Shown: positions 1 to 9,652 of the stretch, in pieces | Layout of the letters: every line of letters starts with the position of its first letter | Numbering within the stretch: the first letter of the stretch is position 1 | Assembly (NCBI RefSeq): GCF_003206155.1 | Contig: NZ_PZJV01000001.1 | Location: forward strand, 1,507,298 to 1,571,297 | Length of the DNA stretch: 64,000 nucleotides | Direction: 5' to 3' | DNA from: Salinicola halophilus | GTDB taxonomy: Bacteria; Pseudomonadota; Gammaproteobacteria; Pseudomonadales; Halomonadaceae | Notes under the pieces: model-generated | Database searches by the model: none | What the model was told of the DNA's origin: nothing | The model's input: only the letters and a program-made list of their open reading frames with translations | Program-made: the position numbers and the translations under genes

Positions 1-1
1 G

Positions 2-2050
2 TATCACCTCGAACCCAACATCAAGAGCGCACCGGGCGGGCTTCGCGACATCCAGATGATCGGCTGGGTCGCCAAGCGCCACTTCGGTCCGCTGCGCTAC
101 GAGGACGTGGTCGCCCAGGGCTTCATGAACGACGCCGAGCTGCGCATCCTGAGTCAGGGCCAGGCGTTCCTGTGGCAGATCCGCTACGCCCTGCACATGC
201 TGACCGGCCGCGCCGAGGATCGACTGCTGTTCGATCATCAGCGAGCGCTGGCCACACTCTTCGGCTACCGCGACATCCAGGGACGACTCGCCGTCGAGCA
301 GTTCATGAAGGCCTATTATCGGCACGTCACGGCGCTGGCCGGGCTCAATGACATGCTGCTGCAGCACTTCGATGAAGTGATTCTGCGCGGCGGCGAAGCG
401 CTTCAGGTGCACCCCATCAATCCGCGTTTCGAGATCAAGGGCGGCTACATTCAGCTGCACCACGCCAGCGTCTTCGTGCGCCGTCCCGGCGCGCTGCTCG
501 AACTCTTTCTGCTGATGGCCCAGCATCCGGAGATCGAAGGCGTGCGTGCCGACACCATTCGCCAGATCCGCGATCACCGCCATCTGATCGATGCCAGCTT
601 CCGCGACGATCTCCGCCATCAGAGCCTCTTCATGGAGCTGCTGCGCAGCGGCGGCGACGTCCCCATGCAGCTCTCGCGGATGAACCGCTACGGCGTGCTC
701 GGCAAGTACCTGCCGGAATTCGGCGAGGCGGTCGGTCTGATGCAGCACGACCTCTTCCACGTTTACACCGTCGACGCCCACACCCTGCGCCTGCTCAGCT
801 TTCTGCAGCGCTTTCGCACCCAGCGTGACAGCGACGAGTACGCCGTCGCCAGCGAAGTGATCCACAAGCTGCCCAAGCTCGAGCTGCTGTGGATCGCCGG
901 GCTCTATCACGACATCGGCAAGGGGCGCGGCGGTGACCACTCGCAGCTCGGCGCCGTCGACGCCGCCGAGTTCTGCCGTCGTCACGATCTCTCCGCCTGG
1001 GATACCCGTCTGGTGGCGTGGCTGGTGGAGCAGCACCTCCTGATGTCGAAGACCGCCCAGAAACGTGACATCTCCGACCCCGACGTCATCCACGCCTTCG
1101 CGCGTACGGTGGGCGACGAAGTCCATCTGAACTACCTCTACGCCCTGACCGTCGCCGACATCAGCGCCACCAATCCGTCGCTGTGGAACGGCTGGCGCGC
1201 CTCCCTGATGCGCCAGCTCTATACCGAAACGCGCCGCGTCCTGCGTCGAGGGCTCGACAATACCGTCGACCGCCATGGCTGGGCCGTGGAGACGCGACAG
1301 GAGGCACAGGCCCTGCTCAGAACGATCGGCGCCGACGCCGAGCGAATCGAGACGCTCTGGCAGACCTTCGGCGAGGACTACTTCCTGCAGTACACGCCGA
1401 GCGAGATCGCCTGGCAGACGCAAGGCATCCTCGACCATCGCGATACCGGGCTGCCGCTGGTGCTGGTCAGCGCGCCCAGCGAGGACATGAGCGAAGGGGG
1501 CACCAAGACCTTCATCCACACTCGCTCGGTGGACGACCTGTTCGCCGCCACCGCTGCGGCGATCGAACAGCTCGGACTCTCGATCCACGACGCGCGGATC
1601 GCTACCTCCAGCGACGACTGGACGCTCAATACCTTCATCCTGCTCGACGATCACGGTGAGGCCATTCGTGACCCCGCCAACCTCGAGGACATCCGTCGCC
1701 ATCTGGTGGAAGAGCTCGACGATCCGGACGACTATCCGCAGATCGTCACGCGTCACACGCCGCGTCAGCTCAAGCACTTCAAGGTGCCGATCGAGGTCAC
1801 CATCGAGCAGGACCCGGCCAACGCGCGTACCGCCCTCGAACTCGTCGCACCGGACCGACCGGGGCTGCTGGCGCGCGTCGGCCGCGTCTTCATGGAGCAG
1901 GACATCGCGCTCTCCGCCGCCAAGATCGCCACCCTCGGCGAGCGTGTAGAGGACGTCTTCTTCATCACCGACAAGCGAGGCCGCCCGCTGACCGACCTCG
2001 CCGCGCAGACGCGCCTGCGCGAACGTCTCTGCGAGGTGCTCGACGTGTGA
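2..2050 (+). CDS. glnD: GlnD, bifunctional uridylyltransferase/uridylyl-removing enzyme (5'-truncated by window edge)
   Basis: GlnD adds UMP to, or removes it from, the PII signalling proteins according to glutamine level, and so sets nitrogen assimilation in the cytoplasm. The frame is open from base 2, reading EPNIKSAPGGLRDIQ upstream of the first ATG at 56, so the gene starts outside the window and most of the nucleotidyltransferase domain is missing. The 682 visible residues hold the HD hydrolase motif YHDIGKG (Y302-H303-D304 of the visible part) and two C-terminal ACT domains (about residues 487-560 and 607-675; the second carries APDRPGLLARVG) that sense glutamine. The next gene is a yffB homologue followed by dapD-dapE, the order known from Pseudomonas. 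Identification is firm; only the N-terminus is unseen. Confidence 0.96.
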   Translation, partial: YHLEPNIKSAPGGLRDIQMIGWVAKRHFGPLRYEDVVAQGFMNDAELRILSQGQAFLWQIRYALHMLTGRAEDRLLFDHQRALATLFGYRDIQGRLAVEQFMKAYYRHVTALAGLNDMLLQHFDEVILRGGEALQVHPINPRFEIKGGYIQLHHASVFVRRPGALLELFLLMAQHPEIEGVRADTIRQIRDHRHLIDASFRDDLRHQSLFMELLRSGGDVPMQLSRMNRYGVLGKYLPEFGEAVGLMQHDLFHVYTVDAHTLRLLSFLQRFRTQRDSDEYAVASEVIHKLPKLELLWIAGLYHDIGKGRGGDHSQLGAVDAAEFCRRHDLSAWDTRLVAWLVEQHLLMSKTAQKRDISDPDVIHAFARTVGDEVHLNYLYALTVADISATNPSLWNGWRASLMRQLYTETRRVLRRGLDNTVDRHGWAVETRQEAQALLRTIGADAERIETLWQTFGEDYFLQYTPSEIAWQTQGILDHRDTGLPLVLVSAPSEDMSEGGTKTFIHTRSVDDLFAATAAAIEQLGLSIHDARIATSSDDWTLNTFILLDDHGEAIRDPANLEDIRRHLVEELDDPDDYPQIVTRHTPRQLKHFKVPIEVTIEQDPANARTALELVAPDRPGLLARVGRVFMEQDIALSAAKIATLGERVEDVFFITDKRGRPLTDLAAQTRLRERLCEVLDV

Positions 2051-2088
2051 CGCCGCATGACGGTCGGCCGTGGGCGCCCGGCGCCGGT

Positions 2089-2117
2089 TTGAGCCCCCGC
2101 CGACGCGCGCCTATAAT
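2089..2117 (+). promoter_or_regulatory. Sigma-70 type promoter of the ArsC/Spx-like gene
   Basis: TTGAGC at 2089-2094 and a perfect TATAAT at 2112-2117 are separated by exactly 17 bases. Transcription would start near 2124, giving a leader of about 27 bases before the ATG at 2151. This is one of the clearest promoters in the window. Confidence 0.7.
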
Positions 2118-2150
2118 CGTCGCCCTCGAAACTCGCGACGGCCGGCTGTC

Positions 2151-2498
2151 ATGACCTCCACGCTTTACGGCATCAAAAACTGCGATACGTGTCGCAAGGC
2201 GCGCCGTCTTCTCGATGAGCGCGGTATCGACTTTCGCTTTCACGATCTGCGTGACGACGGTCTCGACGCCGCAACGCTCGACGCCTTTCTCGCCCGCACC
2301 GACTGGCAGACGCTGCTCAACACCCGCAGCACGACCTGGCGGGGCCTCGGTGCCGCCGACAAGGAAGCGCTCGACCGCGACCGGGCTCGCGAGCTGATGC
2401 TCGCCCACCCCACGCTGATCAAGCGACCGCTGCTCGTCCGCGGCGACACGCTGGTGGTGGGGCTGAATCGCAGCGCCTACGAGGGTCTTGGCGGCTGA
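2151..2498 (+). CDS. yffB: ArsC/Spx-family reductase-like protein (YffB type)
   Basis: A 115-residue thioredoxin-fold protein of the ArsC/Spx/YffB family. The N-terminus MTSTLYGIKNCDTCRKARRL carries the family CxxC (C-D-T-C), and the C-terminal part has IKRPLLVRGDTLVVGLN, which resembles the family signature around the conserved Arg-Pro. YffB proteins are not proven arsenate reductases; a glutathione-dependent thiol reductase role has been suggested for the family. The ATG at 2151 was chosen because it lies just behind a good promoter, and the upstream in-frame extension has no family similarity. It sits between glnD and dapD as in pseudomonads and may be cotranscribed with neither. The exact substrate is unknown. 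Confidence 0.88.
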   Translation: MTSTLYGIKNCDTCRKARRLLDERGIDFRFHDLRDDGLDAATLDAFLARTDWQTLLNTRSTTWRGLGAADKEALDRDRARELMLAHPTLIKRPLLVRGDTLVVGLNRSAYEGLGG

Positions 2499-2697
2499 TA
2501 ACACGCTGGCAAGCGTTGCCGGGCGTAGCGTCGATGCTCTCCCCGGCTCGACTTCCACGCTCACGAACCTCACACGCGTCGACGAAGAATCGTCTCAGGG
2601 GCTCTCCCCATCGGGCTCGAACGCGACGGCTACCCATACGTAAGACACGAACACGTCAGACTGCATCATCTTCAATGAGCACGAATAGGAGTTAGGC

Positions 2698-3723
2698 ATG
2701 CTGAGCTTCGCGCTAGGAATCGGCACCCAGAACGGCCAGGGCGACTGGCTCGAGGTCTACTACCCGGCACCGCAGTACGGCCCCGACGCCACGCTTGCCG
2801 AGACCGTCCGCGAGGCGCTCGGAGCAGACCGCGACGGGGAGGTGGTGAGCTTTCTGCCGGAGCACTGCGCGGGCCTGGCGAAGGCGCTGCGCGACGGCGG
2901 CTTCACCGAGCAGGCGGAACTCGCCGAGAGCCTCGCCGATGCCCACCGTCCGCTGGTCGCGGTCTTTCTGGCCGAGGATCACGCGCCGGCGAGCGTACCG
3001 GAGGTCTACCTCAAGCTGCAGCTGCTCTCGCATCGACTGGTCAAGCCCCACGGCATCAAGCTCGACGGCATGTTCGGCCTTTTGAAGAACATCGCCTGGA
3101 CCAGCGAAGGCGCCATCGACGTCGAAGAGCTACCCGGGCGCCAGCTCCAGGCGCGCCTCGCCGGCCGCACGCTCTCCGTCGACTGCGTCGACAAGTTTCC
3201 CAAAATGGTCGACTACGTCGTTCCCAAGGGTATTCGCATCGCCGACACCGCACGCGTGCGCCTGGGCGCCTATCTGGGCGAAGGCACCACGGTCATGCAC
3301 GAAGGCTTCTGCAACTTCAACGCCGGCACCGAAGGCCCCGGCATGGTCGAGGGTCGCATCTCGGCGGGCGTGTTCGTGGGTAAGGGATCCGATCTCGGCG
3401 GCGGTTGCTCCACGATGGGGACGCTTTCCGGTGGCAACAACGTCATTATCAGCCTCGGCGAGAACTGCCTGATCGGTGCGAATGCCGGCGTCGGTATTCC
3501 GCTGGGCGATCGCTGCACCGTCGAGGCGGGTCTCTACGTCACCGCTGGCGCCAAGATCGCCGTGCTCGATGCCGACGGGGCGCTTGTCGAGACGCTGGCC
3601 GGCCGCGACCTGGCGGGTCAGAGCGACCTGCTGCTGCGTCGCAATTCGACCAGCGGGCGCATCGAGTGTCTGACCAACAAGAGTGCAATCGCCCTGAACG
3701 AAGCGCTCCACGCCCACAATTGA
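2698..3723 (+). CDS. dapD: 2,3,4,5-tetrahydropyridine-2,6-dicarboxylate N-succinyltransferase
   Basis: DapD succinylates tetrahydrodipicolinate with succinyl-CoA in the succinylase branch of lysine and meso-diaminopimelate synthesis. The 341 residues match the long pseudomonad-type DapD (about 340) rather than the 274-residue enterobacterial type. The C-terminal half (about residues 180-300) is a left-handed beta-helix built of hexapeptide repeats, with the stretches [20 protein letters not shown] and [16 protein letters not shown] typical of the active-site region. The ATG is preceded by AGGAG at a normal distance. dapE follows 23 bases downstream, so the two successive pathway steps are probably cotranscribed. 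Confidence 0.95.
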   Translation: MLSFALGIGTQNGQGDWLEVYYPAPQYGPDATLAETVREALGADRDGEVVSFLPEHCAGLAKALRDGGFTEQAELAESLADAHRPLVAVFLAEDHAPASVPEVYLKLQLLSHRLVKPHGIKLDGMFGLLKNIAWTSEGAIDVEELPGRQLQARLAGRTLSVDCVDKFPKMVDYVVPKGIRIADTARVRLGAYLGEGTTVMHEGFCNFNAGTEGPGMVEGRISAGVFVGKGSDLGGGCSTMGTLSGGNNVIISLGENCLIGANAGVGIPLGDRCTVEAGLYVTAGAKIAVLDADGALVETLAGRDLAGQSDLLLRRNSTSGRIECLTNKSAIALNEALHAHN

Positions 3724-3746
3724 TCCGCGCCGAACGGAAGCCCTCC

Positions 3747-4919
3747 ATGACTCAAGCGTCCCCGACGCCCGCATCGTCGCCGACGACCCCTTCGGCCACG
3801 CTGGCACTCGCCCTCGAACTGCTCGAGCGACCGTCGGTGACCCCTGACGACCACGGCTGCCAGGCCCTCATGATCGAGCGGCTCGAGCGGCTGGGCTTCA
3901 GCGTCGAGCGAATGACGATCAGCGGCATCGACAATTTCTGGGCAACCCGCGGCCAGCACGGTCCGACGCTGGCCTTCGCCGGCCATACCGACGTGGTGCC
4001 GAGCGGCCCCGAGAGCGAATGGACCACGCCGCCCTTCTCGCCGATGATCGACGACAGCGGCTTTTTGCGCGGCCGCGGTGCGGCCGACATGAAGGGCAGC
4101 CTCGCGGCGATGGTGACCGCGGTCGAACGTTTCGTCGTCGACCATCCCGACCACGACGGACGCCTGGCGTTTCTGATCACCGCCGACGAAGAGGGGCCAG
4201 CGATTCACGGCACCCGCGCCGTGGTCGAACGCCTGCGCGAGCGCCATGAGCCGCTCGAGTACTGCATCGTCGGAGAGCCCTCCTCCACCAGCCACGTGGG
4301 AGACGTCATCAAGAACGGTCGGCGCGGCTCGCTCGGCGGCGTGCTCAAGGTTCGCGGCATCCAGGGACACGTCGCCTACCCGCACCTCGCGCGCAATCCG
4401 ATCCATCAGGCGCTCGCCGCCCTGCAGGCACTGATCGATGAGCACTGGGACGAGGGCAACGATTTCTTCCCGGCGACCAGCTTTCAGATCTCCAACGTCC
4501 ACGGCGGTACCGGCGCGACCAACGTGGTGCCGGGCGAGCTCGAGGTCACGTTCAACTTTCGCTACTCCACCGAGGTCACCGCCAAGGCGCTGGAGCAGCG
4601 CGTCGAAGCGCTGCTGGACGCTCACGGTCTCGACTACCGCCTGGACTGGACCCTCAACGGCGAGCCGTTCTTGACTCCGGGCGGCGCGCTGCTGGACGCC
4701 GCCCGACACGCCTGCCGCGAGGTCGTCGACGAGCAGCCGATGCTCTCGACCTCCGGCGGCACCTCCGACGGTCGCTTCATCGCCACGCTCGGCACCCAAG
4801 TGATCGAACTCGGGCCGGTCAACGCGACCATTCATCAAATCGACGAACGCATCCGTGCCAGCGATCTCGACACGCTGAGCCGCATCTACGAAACGATTCT
4901 CGTCCGGCTGCTTACCTGA
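3747..4919 (+). CDS. dapE: Succinyl-diaminopimelate desuccinylase
   Basis: DapE hydrolyses N-succinyl-LL-diaminopimelate to LL-diaminopimelate and succinate; it is a di-zinc M20 amidohydrolase. The 390 residues contain the metal ligands H80 ([10 protein letters not shown]), D114 (GRGAADMKG), the catalytic/metal pair E148-E149 (DEEGPA) and a C-terminal His in NATIHQIDE. The start at 3747 was taken because homologous sequence begins shortly after it; the frame is open further upstream, but that part overlaps dapD. There is a slightly long Pro/Ser/Thr-rich N-terminus of about 20 residues. It lies directly behind dapD and 7 bases before the next small gene. Confidence 0.95.
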   Translation: MTQASPTPASSPTTPSATLALALELLERPSVTPDDHGCQALMIERLERLGFSVERMTISGIDNFWATRGQHGPTLAFAGHTDVVPSGPESEWTTPPFSPMIDDSGFLRGRGAADMKGSLAAMVTAVERFVVDHPDHDGRLAFLITADEEGPAIHGTRAVVERLRERHEPLEYCIVGEPSSTSHVGDVIKNGRRGSLGGVLKVRGIQGHVAYPHLARNPIHQALAALQALIDEHWDEGNDFFPATSFQISNVHGGTGATNVVPGELEVTFNFRYSTEVTAKALEQRVEALLDAHGLDYRLDWTLNGEPFLTPGGALLDAARHACREVVDEQPMLSTSGGTSDGRFIATLGTQVIELGPVNATIHQIDERIRASDLDTLSRIYETILVRLLT

Positions 4920-4926
4920 GGAAGTC

Positions 4927-5319
4927 ATGGAGCGTTTTCCCGATATCGAAATCTATCTCGCCGACGTCGACACCGACGCCATCACTGCCTGGCTGAGAGA
5001 AACGCTGGGCGACGAAGGGCTCGAGCTGTCACGGGGCAAGCGCGGCATCTGGCACGCCCGTGCCAGCACGACTGCCGCGAGCATCGGCATCATGCTGGTC
5101 GAGCGCGCCGCGGATCGCTTCGCGAGCCTGTGGTTCGACTGCGACGCCACGCCCTGGCCGCGAGACACGGACTGCGCCCGCGAAGCCGCCAGAAGCCTCG
5201 GCTGCGAGACGCGCTGCTCGCTCGGTGGCTGGCAGCCTGGCGACGATCCGGACCGTTTCTGGCAGGTGCTGCCGGACGGGACGGAGAACGCCATCAGCTG
5301 GCCGGACTCCGGCCGCTGA
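4927..5319 (+). CDS. Conserved hypothetical acidic protein downstream of dapE
   Basis: A 130-residue soluble protein with no domain I can name. It begins 7 bases after dapE with ATG, so it is very likely translated from the dapDE message. It is rich in Asp, Glu and Trp, with the pattern FASLWFDCDATPWPRDTDCAREAA and a C-terminal FWQVLPDGTENAI. There is no signal peptide or membrane segment. Similar short proteins next to dapE occur in relatives as far as I recall, but no function is known to me. Codon use matches its neighbours, which supports a real gene. Confidence 0.7.
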   Translation: MERFPDIEIYLADVDTDAITAWLRETLGDEGLELSRGKRGIWHARASTTAASIGIMLVERAADRFASLWFDCDATPWPRDTDCAREAARSLGCETRCSLGGWQPGDDPDRFWQVLPDGTENAISWPDSGR

Positions 5320-5389
5320 CGTCGAGTCAGCATCGACGAAGTCAATCACGCCAATGCCGCGCACCGCGGCCAAGACAGGGAGTCTAACG

Positions 5390-6328
5390 ATGGCGGAATC
5401 CAAAGCGGTCATCTATGCGGCAATGGGTGGCAACCTCGCCATCGCCGTTACCAAGTTCGTCGCCGCCACGATCACCGGTAGTTCGGCGATGCTCTCCGAG
5501 GGCATCCACTCCGTCGTGGATACGGGTAATCAGATCCTGCTGTTGCTGGGGATGAAGCGCGCCCAGCGCCCGGCGAGTCCAGCGTTCCCTTTCGGCCACG
5601 GCAAGGAGGTCTACTTCTGGAGCTTCGTGGTCGCGCTGTTGATCTTTGCCATCGGCTCCGGGGTCTCGCTCTACGAGGGCGTCATCCACATCATGAACCC
5701 GGAGCCGATCGAGTCGCCGCTGATCAACTACATCGTGCTCGGCCTGGGCATTCTGTTCGAAGGCGCCTCCTGGGCCTTCGCGCTCAACTCTTTTCGCAAG
5801 ACCAAGGGCAAGTGGAGCTATCTGGAAGCGGTTCACCGCGGCAAGGACCCGTCGCTGTTCGTGGTCGTTTTCGAAGACTCCGCCGCGCTGCTGGGGCTGG
5901 TCGTGGCGATGGCCGGCGTGGGGCTGAGTCAGTGGACGGGGCTGGCGATCTTCGACGGCATCGCCTCGGTGATCATCGGGCTGATTCTGGGGGGCACCGC
6001 GATCTGGCTGGCCGCCGAGACCAAGGGACTACTGATCGGCGAGAGCGCCAACCGCCACGTAGTGGAGGACATCCGCCGACTGGCGCGGGAGTCCGATGAC
6101 ATCGTCGCGGTCAACGAGGTACTCACCATGCACATGGGCCCGGAGTTCGTACTGGTCAATCTGAGCGTGCGCTTCGAGCGTGGGACGACCGCCGAGCGTA
6201 TCGAGCGAGCCATCGCCGAGCTCGACAAGCGCATCAAGCAGGAGCACGAGAGCGTCAAACGCGTCTTCGTCGAAGCCGAGGCCCGGGCAGGTGTCGATGA
6301 CGAGCCCTCAACCGTGACAGCGAACTGA
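5390..6328 (+). CDS. Cation diffusion facilitator (CDF) family transporter
   Basis: A 312-residue inner-membrane carrier that probably exports divalent metal ions such as zinc, manganese or iron against protons. The first membrane segments contain GSSAMLSEGIHSVVDTGNQ with the metal-site pair H40-xxx-D44, and a later one has FEDSAALLG (E162, D163) in place of the usual second HxxxD, a pattern I associate with the ZNT9-like branch of the family. Cytoplasmic FPFGHGKEVYFWSF follows segment two. The C-terminal 90 residues form the ferredoxin-like cytoplasmic domain. The ATG at 5390 follows a GGGAG about 7 bases upstream. The gene is followed by a strong terminator. Metal specificity cannot be read from sequence. 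Confidence 0.88.
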   Translation: MAESKAVIYAAMGGNLAIAVTKFVAATITGSSAMLSEGIHSVVDTGNQILLLLGMKRAQRPASPAFPFGHGKEVYFWSFVVALLIFAIGSGVSLYEGVIHIMNPEPIESPLINYIVLGLGILFEGASWAFALNSFRKTKGKWSYLEAVHRGKDPSLFVVVFEDSAALLGLVVAMAGVGLSQWTGLAIFDGIASVIIGLILGGTAIWLAAETKGLLIGESANRHVVEDIRRLARESDDIVAVNEVLTMHMGPEFVLVNLSVRFERGTTAERIERAIAELDKRIKQEHESVKRVFVEAEARAGVDDEPSTVTAN

Positions 6329-6383
6329 CAGCGCTGAACCGCGCCGTCATTCGGCCCGAGCCTCATGCCGGGCTCCCCAACGC

Positions 6384-6415
6384 AACGCCCCCGCTGCTCG
6401 CGCAGCGGGGGCGTT
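6384..6415. terminator. Strong hairpin terminator between CDF gene and cold-shock gene
   Basis: A perfect 14-bp stem AACGCCCCCGCTGC / GCAGCGGGGGCGTT with a 4-base loop (TCGC) lies between the convergent genes ending at 6328 and 6456. It can serve both strands, though the T-tract is short. Confidence 0.75.
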
Positions 6416-6455
6416 CGTCATTCACCGTCGGGCGACGGCTATCGCATGTGCGGGA

Positions 6456-6938
6456 TCAGGTAATGACGGTGACGTCGTCGGCCTGCAGACCGCGGTCGTT
6501 CTCCACCACGTGGTAGCGCACCTTCTGCCCTTCGGCGAGCGTGCGGTGGCCCTTGCCGCGAATGGCGCGGAAATGCACGAACACGTCCTCACCACTGGCG
6601 CGGGTGATGAATCCGTAGCCCTTGTTGACGTTGAACCACTTCACCTCTCCCAGCTCGCGATCGTCGTTTTCGACGTCCGCCATCATGGCGGCAGTCACGG
6701 CGTGGGTCCTCTGGGGCGCGAGCGCCGTCACGGCGAGGGTACCGAGCAGCAGAATGATGAACACCGCCAGCACGGTCGCCGCGTAGAGCGCCGAGACGCC
6801 CTCGAAGTCCAGAAACCAGGTGAGATCGTGGGCCAGCATGCTGCTGATCAGGGTAATCAACAGCCCGATGAGCAGCGGGGAGGGTATCGACAGCAGTAAA
6901 CTGATCAGCGTACAGCGTAGAAGCGTCTTACTATTCAT
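6456..6938 (-). CDS. Membrane-anchored cold-shock domain protein
   Basis: A 160-residue fusion of an N-terminal membrane region and a C-terminal cold-shock domain. Hydrophobic segments cover about residues 6-34 and 49-73. Residues 96-160 form a CspA-type OB fold with RNP1 at 106-113 (KGYGFITR) and RNP2 at 118-123 (DVFVHF), the RNA/single-strand DNA binding faces; the aromatic residues are intact. The nucleic-acid domain should face the cytoplasm. Members of this architecture occur in halophilic and marine gammaproteobacteria, but their role is not established; RNA binding at the membrane is inference. The gene is divergent from slyX across a 200-bp AT-richer spacer holding an 18-bp repeat array. 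Confidence 0.88.
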   Translation of the reverse strand: MNSKTLLRCTLISLLLSIPSPLLIGLLITLISSMLAHDLTWFLDFEGVSALYAATVLAVFIILLLGTLAVTALAPQRTHAVTAAMMADVENDDRELGEVKWFNVNKGYGFITRASGEDVFVHFRAIRGKGHRTLAEGQKVRYHVVENDRGLQADDVTVIT

Positions 6939-7058
6939 GGAGTCTCAAATCTCTAAAGGTCGAATCGATGGAGCGCGCAACGCCGTGGAGATCACGGTTC
7001 GATGCGCGGTTGGCACTGACGTCGAAACGCTTGCGTTGAAACCAAATGGCTTACTGGT

Positions 7059-7130
7059 ATCCAGTAATTCGCCTATATCCAGTGATTTACGTACATCCCG
7101 TAATTTACGTACGCTCAGTGATTTACGTAC
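7059..7130. repeat. Four tandem 18-bp repeats upstream of slyX
   Basis: Four consecutive units of exactly 18 bases occupy 7059-7076, 7077-7094, 7095-7112 and 7113-7130. Unit 2 is ATCCAGTGATTTACGTAC; unit 3 differs at three positions and unit 4 at two, while unit 1 is degenerate in its second half. Units 2-4 each hold the palindrome TACGTA. The array is AT-rich in a GC-rich setting and ends 15 bases before the slyX ATG, between divergent slyX and the cold-shock gene. It could be a protein-binding array or a leader element. Confidence 0.85.
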
Positions 7131-7145
7131 ATAAAGGTGCCGTCA

Positions 7146-7421
7146 ATGACCTATGACACGCAGCCAGAAAAGTCTAACACGGCAATCGAAGCACAGCGCA
7201 CGCCGCTGGAGGGACGCGTCGAGTCTCTCGAGAGCCGGCTGGCCTTTCAGGAGGACTGGCTGGAAACGCTCGACCGACGCCTTCGCGAGCAGGACGCCGA
7301 GATCGAACGCCTCACCCGTTTGACGTCCCTGATGCGTGAGCGTCTTCGCGAACAGGGACAGACCCTCGCCGACCTTGGCGGCGACCACGCCACGCACGAC
7401 GAGCTGCCACCCCACTATTGA
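7146..7421 (+). CDS. slyX: SlyX family protein
   Basis: A 91-residue coiled-coil protein of the SlyX family (PF04102), whose function is unknown. Heptad-like sequence runs through residues 18-70 (LEGRVESLESRLAFQEDWLE and onward), and the C-terminus ends in DELPPHY, matching the typical PPHY ending. A GTG at 7137 is in frame, but the ATG at 7146 is preferred because AAAGG at 7133-7137 is correctly spaced for it. The gene directly follows the 18-bp repeat array and ends before a bidirectional terminator. Confidence 0.88.
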   Translation: MTYDTQPEKSNTAIEAQRTPLEGRVESLESRLAFQEDWLETLDRRLREQDAEIERLTRLTSLMRERLREQGQTLADLGGDHATHDELPPHY

Positions 7422-7460
7422 GCCTCGAATCGAGTGTCCGAGAGGCTCGCTCTGGATACA

Positions 7461-7488
7461 AAAAGGCCCGGCGATTGCCGGGCCTTTT
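7461..7488. terminator. Bidirectional terminator between slyX and trxB
   Basis: Twelve-bp perfect stem AAAAGGCCCGGC / GCCGGGCCTTTT with loop GATT, flanked by A and T runs on both sides, placed between convergent slyX and trxB. Confidence 0.85.
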
Positions 7489-7563
7489 CGGAGATTCCTC
7501 AGGCGCGCGTTTCGTCGGCCTTCTACCGCCAGACCGATCCGCGAGACCTGCGGCGCCTTCGCC

Positions 7564-8529
<966 letters not shown>

Positions 8530-8668
8530 TCAATCAACGATTCGGATGGCGGTTTCGCTGTCTCGCGCCGATCCGGCTCGAGGCGAGACAGGTAACGTTC
8601 TGCGGCATGGCCCGAGCCTCGAGCCATGCCGCAGAGCGCTGAAAAGCGCGCATGATACCAGAAACACG

Positions 8669-8692
8669 GAAGGCGGCCCGCAGGCCGCCTTC
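8669..8692 (-). terminator. Terminator downstream of peroxiredoxin gene
   Basis: Perfect 10-bp stem GAAGGCGGCC / GGCCGCCTTC with loop CGCA, 14 bases beyond the peroxiredoxin stop codon. The U-tract is weak, so termination may be partial. Confidence 0.6.
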
Positions 8693-8705
8693 TCGATCCC
8701 GACGC

Positions 8706-9308
8706 TTACAGGTTGGTCGAGTACGTGCCGAGGTACTTGGCCACGCCTTCGGCGGTGTCCTTCATACCTTCCTGGCCCTCTTCCCAGCCTGCCGGGCAGA
8801 CTTCACCGTGAGTCTGGTGATACTTGAGCGCCTTGACCATGCGCAGCATCTCGTCGACGTTGCGGCCCAGCGGCAGGTTGTTGACCGTCTGGTGCTGGAC
8901 GATACCGTCTTCGTCGATGAGGAAGGAGGCGCGCAGGGCAACGCCGGCTTCCGGATGCTCGATACCGTAGGCCTGGCAGATCTCGTGCTTGACGTCGGCG
9001 ACGATGGGGAAGCCGACTTCACCGATGCCGCCGGCATCCGGGGAGGTCTTGCGCCACGCGTGGTGCGTGTACTGAGAGTCGATTGAGGCCCCGATCACTT
9101 CGACGCCGAGTTCCTTGAACTGCGCCAGACGATTGTCGTGGGCGATGATCTCGGAGGGGCAGACGAAGGTGAAGTCGAGCGGCCAGAAGAACAGAACGCG
9201 CATCTTGCCGTGGGAATCGGACAGACGGAAGTCGTCCTTGATGGAACCGTCGGGCAGCGCGGCTGCAGCTTCGAAATCAGGGGCTTGGCGACCTACGAGT
9301 ACACTCAT
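8706..9308 (-). CDS. ahpC: 2-Cys peroxiredoxin (AhpC/Prx1 type)
   Basis: A 200-residue thiol peroxidase that reduces hydrogen peroxide and organic hydroperoxides. The peroxidatic cysteine is C50 in FTFVCPSE and the resolving cysteine C171 in GEVCPAGW, with the typical 2-Cys spacing. The GGIGEVGFPIV segment corresponds to the GGLG region linked to sensitivity to overoxidation, here as GGIG. No ahpF lies nearby, but trxB is the next gene downstream, so thioredoxin reductase is the likely electron source. An AGGAG ribosome site lies before the ATG. It could equally be named a Prx1/Tsa1-class peroxiredoxin. Confidence 0.92.
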   Translation of the reverse strand: MSVLVGRQAPDFEAAAALPDGSIKDDFRLSDSHGKMRVLFFWPLDFTFVCPSEIIAHDNRLAQFKELGVEVIGASIDSQYTHHAWRKTSPDAGGIGEVGFPIVADVKHEICQAYGIEHPEAGVALRASFLIDEDGIVQHQTVNNLPLGRNVDEMLRMVKALKYHQTHGEVCPAGWEEGQEGMKDTAEGVAKYLGTYSTNL

Positions 9309-9445
9309 GAGTTCTCCTTCGAGAGTTGAGGTAGATAGTGGCGATGAATTCGCGCTCTAGACTAAAGGCGAATGTTTGATAGTCCCATTGGATTACGGCA
9401 ATAGGAGGGATAGTACGTTGCTATTGCCAGTGCGCTGACGGCATC

Positions 9446-9652
9446 TCAAAGAATTTCATCGTCGCTGGCGAGCGCGACGCTTTCCAGCTCGCCGGCAATC
9501 GAGACGGTCACGCCCATCTGGATCGGCTGACAGCAGACGGCGCAGTCTTCCCAAGTGGTATAGCTACCCGCGCTGATATCCAGCATCACCGTGAATGGCG
9601 CATCGCAGTAGGGGCAGTTCACGGGCCACTCGACCACACCTTCGTCCGTCAT
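9446..9652 (-). CDS. CPXCG-motif cysteine-rich small protein
   Basis: A 68-residue protein with a zinc-ribbon-like arrangement: C13-P-Y-C16 and C37-A-V-C40-C41. It matches the CPXCG-motif family (PF14255 as I recall) of short proteins of unknown function that are common in gammaproteobacteria. The middle carries SAGSYTTWEDC and the end is acidic. There is no signal peptide. It lies upstream of the peroxiredoxin gene on the same strand but 137 bp apart. Metal binding is inferred from the cysteines. Confidence 0.8.
   Translation of the reverse strand: MTDEGVVEWPVNCPYCDAPFTVMLDISAGSYTTWEDCAVCCQPIQMGVTVSIAGELESVALASDDEIL

Noticed and set aside
2151-2498. Arsenate reductase (detoxification) annotation for the ArsC-like gene
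   Set aside because: There is no ars operon context, and the sequence fits the YffB branch, which is not linked to arsenic.
3618-4928. Open frame of 436 codons opposite dapE
   Set aside because: Antisense shadow; composition is atypical, and dapE carries all metal ligands.
7059-7130. CRISPR array reading of the 18-bp repeats
   Set aside because: There are no spacers between units, the repeats are too short, and no cas gene is present.
6820-7134. Small plus-strand ORF running through the 18-bp repeats (SDLRT-type peptide repeats)
   Set aside because: It begins antisense inside the cold-shock gene, has no ribosome site and no similarity; the peptide repeat simply reflects the 18-base period being a multiple of three.
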